Positions 60,712 to 64,000 of a stretch of DNA of 64,000 nt are shown here, in pieces (position 1 is the stretch's first letter; each line of letters opens with the position of its first letter). The notes below the pieces were generated by a model. The model made no database searches and was not told where the DNA came from. It saw nothing but the letters and a program-made list of their open reading frames with translations. The position numbers and the translations under genes are program-made. This DNA is from WLMZ01 sp031367435. Lineage in GTDB: Bacteria > Actinomycetota > Acidimicrobiia > Acidimicrobiales > Ilumatobacteraceae. Location: positions 55,474 to 119,473 of the forward strand of contig JANLPV010000040.1 in the NCBI GenBank assembly GCA_031367435.1. Reading direction: 5' to 3'.

Positions 60712-61154
60712 AACGGGAGCATCCAAAGGGTGGAGCCCGGCGATCCGTCACTGTCTCGGAGGCTGCGAGCAAGGACATCGCTCGTCTTCCAAAGGATGCA
60801 CCAGAACTCGATGTCAGAGCACGCGCACTCATTGCTCTTGTCGAAGACGGCGTTGTAACCGGCGAGCCGCTCAAGCTGCTGCCGTCCTACGGGGACCTCT
60901 CCGACTGCCGCAAGATCTACTTCAGTGCAACTGGAAATGGCGCAACTCATCGCCTCGTCTACCAAGTCGTCGAAGCAGCAGATACCGCGACGGTTGAAGT
61001 TGTGGCTGTCGTAGCCGTGGAGGCCCGTGATGAAGGCTATGTGTACCTCCTCGCATCCAAGCGACTGGGGCGCCTCCCCGCTGAGACGCAACCGAAGCTG
61101 GACCGCGTACACCAGCAGTTCATCGCGAAGCGCGGAAAGAAGCCAACTCCCTGA
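60708..61154 (+). CDS. RelE/ParE-like toxin, probable CTG start
   Basis: The frame from CTG 60708 to TGA 61154 encodes 148 aa and has no ATG, GTG or TTG until the last third, so ordinary gene calling misses it. The protein shows the RelE-type pattern: VSEAASKDIARLPKDAP, LKLLPSYGDLSDCRKIYFSA, HRLVYQVVE, and VEVVAVVAVEARDEGYVYLL followed by ASKRLGRL. CTG overlaps the antitoxin stop as CTGA, as is usual for coupled toxin genes. It may use a CTG start or have lost its start by mutation. Confidence 0.65.
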   Translation: MKREHPKGGARRSVTVSEAASKDIARLPKDAPELDVRARALIALVEDGVVTGEPLKLLPSYGDLSDCRKIYFSATGNGATHRLVYQVVEAADTATVEVVAVVAVEARDEGYVYLLASKRLGRLPAETQPKLDRVHQQFIAKRGKKPTP

Positions 61155-61719
61155 CCGGAGTCGACTCTCCCGCAGAAATGACGCTCAGCGCCGAACGGCC
61201 TCCTTCAGCTTGTCTCTCCAGGGTCGTCACCAATCTCCGCAGCACGTGGAGCCGCAACTCCGGAATGAGCGTTGACGGTCCCGTCCAGATCTGCCTTGAA
61301 GTTCATACATGCAGGTCAGGACCTCGCATGACGCGTTTTGTGGGAGACACCCCTCGCGTTTTGTGGGCAGCTACGCGCCGGCGCCAAGTTCGGTGGCCAT
61401 GACCTGCGGCGACGACTTACCTGAACACCCCACCGCGAAAGCCCTGTTTAGAGACGATCTGTGCGGGCTTGGTCTTTACCGAACTGCTCCAAGTGCGCAC
61501 CAGGTGCACAGGAGTCATTTCGGATCGGCCGTCATTTGGCGACACCGAAACGCACGGAGCGGCACGATCTAGCACTACCCGGACGGACGAGGGTGGTTCG
61601 CAGCGAAGATCGACGGACTCGGTGGACGCCAGCTCTGGCCCGGGTGCAGACACTTCTGAAGGGCCGCGACAAGCTGGGATCCCTCTGTTTCGGTTCGGCC
61701 ATCGACACCGGCCGCCGGG
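61155..61719. other. No gene recognised
   Basis: In these 565 bases several open frames exist on both strands, but none has a ribosome site or a protein pattern I recognise, and their composition is that of out-of-frame high-GC sequence. It looks like decayed accessory DNA downstream of the toxin gene. Confidence 0.5.
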
Positions 61720-61899
61720 ACCGCTCTCATCTCCGGCAGGGACATCGAGTCACGGCGGTTCCTCGGGGACGGCGCCTCTGAGCCAAGCCCTGCGTTCTGC
61801 ATTCTCGTGTCGGGAGAGGTCGTCGGGTGGGTCGACTTCGACACCGACCGGCCGTGGCTCCTGCCGTACGAAGTCGACATTGCGTTCGGCTTCGCATAG
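61720..61899 (+). pseudogene. GNAT acetyltransferase fragment
   Basis: The frame reads TALISGRDIESRRFLGDGAS, FCILVSGEVVGWVDFDTDRP and WLLPYEVDIAFGFA before a stop. This corresponds to the first half of a GNAT domain; the acetyl-CoA loop that should follow is missing and no frame downstream continues it. There is no start codon near the left end. It is a remnant. Confidence 0.6.
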
Positions 61900-61956
61900 T
61901 CGCAAGCGCGCTCGCGCGAGCGGTTTCGATCGGTCATTACCGAGCGGGATCCGGAC

Positions 61957-62358
61957 TCAGGTTCGGAAGGTGACCCGTGCGCGAAGCCAGATCGCGAGCC
62001 ACGCCTCGTCGATCTCCCGTGCCGCAACCGCGAGCATCGCTTCGACGGCGTCGTCAGGCTCGGGATTCTCGTCGTGCCATGACCCGCTGTTGAGGTCGAT
62101 GAACAGCACGAGGCATGCCCATGCCGCTCGCTTGTTGCCGTCAGGCAGCGGATGGTTCCACGCGATCCGACAGGCGAGCACCGCTGCCTTGTCCTATGGG
62201 TCTGGGTAGAAGTCGGTGTCGCCGAATCCGGCTTGCGGTGCGTGGAGTGCAGAGTCGGCGAGTTCGACGCGGCTGGCCTTGATGAACGTTGCGGCGTCGA
62301 TGCCCGTGACGTGCTCTGCGAGATACCAGAACTCAGCGAGGCTAAGGTATCGGGTCAC
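61957..62358 (-). pseudogene. Doc/Fic-family toxin with an in-frame amber codon
   Basis: GTG 62358 overlaps the antitoxin stop (GTGA). The frame gives MTRYLSLAEFWYLAEHVTGI, then FGDTDFYPDP, a TAG at 62196-62194 (codon 55), then DKAAVLACRIAWNHPLPDGN and KRAAWACLVLFIDLN, with the Fic motif HPxxDGNKR after the stop. The two halves together make a normal 133-residue Doc protein. It is an inactivated toxin unless the amber is read through. ATG 62181 could start only the C-terminal piece. Confidence 0.8.
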
Positions 62359-62564
62359 TTCGCGAGGCGGTCGAGGATCTCCCGGTCGCGCTCGAGCAGC
62401 TTCTTGGCCCGGGCGGTGAAGTCGGCGTCTGAGCGGACGCGTTCGATTTCGGCGGCGAGCGCGTCGACGATGACTTGGTTGACGCTGTCGCCTCGGACTC
62501 TGGCGACAGCTTCTGCGTCGTCGGCGAGGTCGTCGGGCAACCGCACGGTCGTCTGCTTCGGCAT
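62355..62564 (-). CDS. Ribbon-helix-helix antitoxin of the doc pair
   Basis: The 69-aa product starts at ATG 62564. KQTTVRLPDDLADDAEAVAR followed by GDSVNQVIVDALAAEIERV is a ribbon-helix-helix DNA-binding fold; the C-terminal helix (ARAKKLLERDREILDRLAK) would bind the toxin. An imperfect 14-bp palindrome directly upstream is the likely own operator. Confidence 0.8.
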   Translation of the reverse strand: MPKQTTVRLPDDLADDAEAVARVRGDSVNQVIVDALAAEIERVRSDADFTARAKKLLERDREILDRLAK

Positions 62565-62578
62565 GACATCATGATATC
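62565..62578. promoter_or_regulatory. Palindrome upstream of the RHH antitoxin
   Basis: GACATCATGATATC is a 14-bp palindrome with one mismatched pair, abutting the antitoxin start codon. Ribbon-helix-helix antitoxins bind such short repeats to repress their own operon; that role is inferred. Confidence 0.5.
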
Positions 62579-62922
62579 GCGATGCGCCTCGACGAACTCT
62601 TGCAGTTCGACGGCTATCCGTGGGCGATGCGGTGCTGACGGCAGCGTTGCGGTCAGTGACTATCGCGCCGACCTGGCGTTGTCGATCAGAGGCTCTGCGA
62701 TCTGTGCGCACCCGAGCGGGCCCCGTCCCGGCCGGGGTGTCACCGGACGCACGCCGGAGGCGCGCCGATGCTCGAGCGGTAGTCGAACAAGGCACCGAAC
62801 ACGACGAGTGCACACCACGAGCCATCGCTCAACTCGAGGTGACCGCACAACTCACCATCGCCGCGCCGCCTCACCTCTTCCATGCCATGAGCAGCGCCTG
62901 CTTGCGCTGCAAGGATGACCGC
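62579..62922. other. No gene recognised
   Basis: This 344-bp stretch separates the antitoxin from the VOC gene. An 18-codon frame at 62581-62634 on the plus strand is too short to support. A longer frame runs through into the VOC gene, but its upstream part has no conserved pattern. Confidence 0.5.
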
Positions 62923-63312
62923 ATGTCGCTTGTCATCGACTGCGTTCTGATCGACTGTCTTGACCTTGACGCCATGACCGCGTTCTGGTGCCAGGCGCTC
63001 GACCTCGAACATGTTTGGACCGGACCCTCTGGCGGACATCTGCTCGCAGCGACGGATGGATCTGGGCGTCGGCTCGCCCTGATGCCCTCCCACAGCAGGA
63101 AAGCCGCCAAGAACAGAGTTCACTTTGATCTTCGTCCCGACCACGACCAGCAAGCAGAAGTCCGGCGATTGGAGGGTCTCGGGGCGCGACGCATCGACAT
63201 TGGGCAAGCCGACGTCACATGGGTGGTCATGGCCGACCCGGAGGGCAACGAGTTCTGCGTGTTGCGCTCCCTCGTCCAGCAGGAGAAGGACCTGGGGTTG
63301 AACAGCGGCTGA
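62923..63312 (+). CDS. VOC family (glyoxalase-like) protein
   Basis: ATG 62923 has AAGGA seven bases upstream. The 129-aa product shows a paired beta-alpha-beta-beta-beta layout: VLIDCLDLDAMTAFWCQALD at the start, NRVHFDLRPDHDQQAEVRRL in the middle, and VTWVVMADPEGNEFCVLRS at the end. This is the single-domain 'glyoxalase-like' VOC group common in Actinobacteria. The substrate is unknown. Confidence 0.85.
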   Translation: MSLVIDCVLIDCLDLDAMTAFWCQALDLEHVWTGPSGGHLLAATDGSGRRLALMPSHSRKAAKNRVHFDLRPDHDQQAEVRRLEGLGARRIDIGQADVTWVVMADPEGNEFCVLRSLVQQEKDLGLNSG

Positions 63313-63416
63313 TCGCTCCGGCTCACGCTCACCAACCCGAACTTCGTCCTGCTGGCCGGTCCTATTCGGGGCAACCCGCTGCCCCCTATCGCCGGCTATG
63401 TGACGCGCCGGAAGCG

Positions 63417-63445
63417 CGGATACGCGCCGTTATGGCGCGTATCCG
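63417..63445. terminator. Strong 12-bp hairpin downstream of the VOC gene
   Basis: CGGATACGCGCC (63417-63428) pairs perfectly with 63434-63445 around a GTTAT loop. It lies 104 bases after the VOC stop. No T-run follows on either side, so it may be a factor-dependent stop or an mRNA end rather than an intrinsic terminator. Confidence 0.6.
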
Positions 63446-63533
63446 TCGACTCGCTGGTCCGTCGTTCGGCATCGCGTTTCTGCGCTCGCCCCGGACGTGC
63501 GAACATGCTCGCATGTCATCGCGAGGTACGAAC

Positions 63534-64000
63534 GTGAGTCAGGTTTCGCTCAGACCGATGACAGCCGACGAGTTCGGCACCTGGGCCAGCGAGGCGATCG
63601 AAACGTACGCAACTGACGTCAGCGTCGCTACCGGCGCGCCGCTCGTCCTCGCCCTCGCACAGGCGAACGAGCAGTTCCCGCAGCTGCTCCCCAACGGCGT
63701 CAACACCGCTGACACGTGGGTGATGGTCATCGAGGATACGGCGGGGGAGCGCGTTGGCACGATCTGGATCGGGCCGCATCCAACCCACGAGCGCTCAGCC
63801 TTCGTGTGGGACATCAAGATCGACAAGCCACGTCAAGGACAGGGCCTCGGTCGAGCCGCGATGCTCGCAGCTGAAGAACTCGCTGCGAACAACGGTCGCT
63901 CCGAGATCGGGCTCAACGTCTTCGGGTTCAACGAACGAGCGCAGGACCTCTACACGTCACTCGGCTACCGCGTGGTCAGTACAACCATGGTCAAGGACCT
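63534..64000 (+). CDS. GNAT family N-acetyltransferase (C-terminus cut by window end)
   Basis: GTG 63534 has GAGG seven bases upstream; ATG 63513 is possible but lacks a ribosome site. The visible 155 codons cover nearly the whole domain: VSLRPMTADEFGTWASEAIE, WVMVIEDTAGERVGTIWIG, VWDIKIDKPRQGQGLGRAAM with the acetyl-CoA loop, and NVFGFNERAQDLYTSLGYRV. Only the last few residues are outside. The substrate is unknown. Confidence 0.88.
   Translation, partial: MSQVSLRPMTADEFGTWASEAIETYATDVSVATGAPLVLALAQANEQFPQLLPNGVNTADTWVMVIEDTAGERVGTIWIGPHPTHERSAFVWDIKIDKPRQGQGLGRAAMLAAEELAANNGRSEIGLNVFGFNERAQDLYTSLGYRVVSTTMVKD

Noticed and set aside
61469..62209. A 246-codon plus-strand open frame overlapping the acetyltransferase fragment and the doc remnant
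   Set aside because: Both remnants have recognisable protein motifs in other frames, while this frame is Ser/Arg-rich without any conserved pattern.
62581..62634. An 18-codon frame (MRLDELLQFDGYPWAMRC) next to the antitoxin operator
   Set aside because: It is very short, has no ribosome site and no support beyond an ATG and a stop.

Overview
The window comes from a high-GC, flagellated actinobacterium. Three things point there: an F420-type luciferase-like oxidoreductase, actinobacterial codon and start usage (many GTG starts), and one contiguous flagellar regulon that lacks the L- and P-ring genes of Gram-negative bacteria. A lineage such as Acidimicrobiia is plausible, but that is inference from gene content. 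No plasmid, phage or rRNA signature is visible. Two tRNA genes lie at the right.

Layout. 1-6.0 kb: the N-terminal part of a fatty acyl-CoA reductase-like gene divergent from a TetR regulator; ddl divergent from murF (both acting on the D-Ala-D-Ala step of peptidoglycan synthesis); an MFS exporter; an F420-type oxidoreductase. 6.0-40.4 kb: a near-complete flagellar locus, almost all on the minus strand and tightly packed with ATGA/GTGA overlaps. Read in transcription order it runs sigma-like gene, 40-codon ORF, fliC; fliD-fliS-fliT-like; flgB-flgC-fliE-fliF-fliG-fliH-fliI-fliJ-like-lytic transglycosylase-fliK-flgD-flgE-flbD-motA-motB-fliM-fliN-fliO-fliP-fliQ-fliR-flhB-flhA-(FlhF-like)-(GGDEF/HD-GYP-like)-flgN-like-flgK-flgL-fliW-csrA, then a sigma-28-type factor and a degenerate EAL protein. 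40.4-42.3 kb: two NarL/LuxR-type response regulators. 42.3-46.4 kb: a sugar-modification operon (SDR epimerase, DegT aminotransferase, GT2, GT-C-like membrane protein). 47-57.3 kb: an amine locus (alanine dehydrogenase; aminobutyraldehyde-type dehydrogenase; class III aminotransferase; Lrp regulator; potA-D-B-C polyamine ABC transporter). 57.3-60 kb: 2-hydroxyacid dehydrogenase, J-domain protein, APH-family kinase. 60-64 kb: tRNA-Val and tRNA-Phe, followed by a decayed accessory region with two toxin-antitoxin pairs (one toxin carrying an in-frame amber), an acetyltransferase fragment, a VOC protein and a GNAT gene running off the end.

How the parts work together. The flagellar cluster supplies rod, hook, filament, export gate, ATPase, C-ring and stator genes plus the FliW-CsrA switch, but no chemotaxis genes, and its FliM lacks the usual N-terminal CheY-binding peptide. 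Several regulators built into the locus look enzymatically dead: an EAL protein, a GGDEF/HD-GYP protein, an FlhF without a P-loop, and a receiver without its phospho-Asp. The most interesting region is the flagellin leader. A divergent sigma-factor-like gene ends in TGATG with a 40-codon ORF that itself stops inside the fliC ribosome binding site and overlaps two CsrA-like GGA motifs, which suggests that CsrA control and translational coupling act on the same stretch of mRNA.
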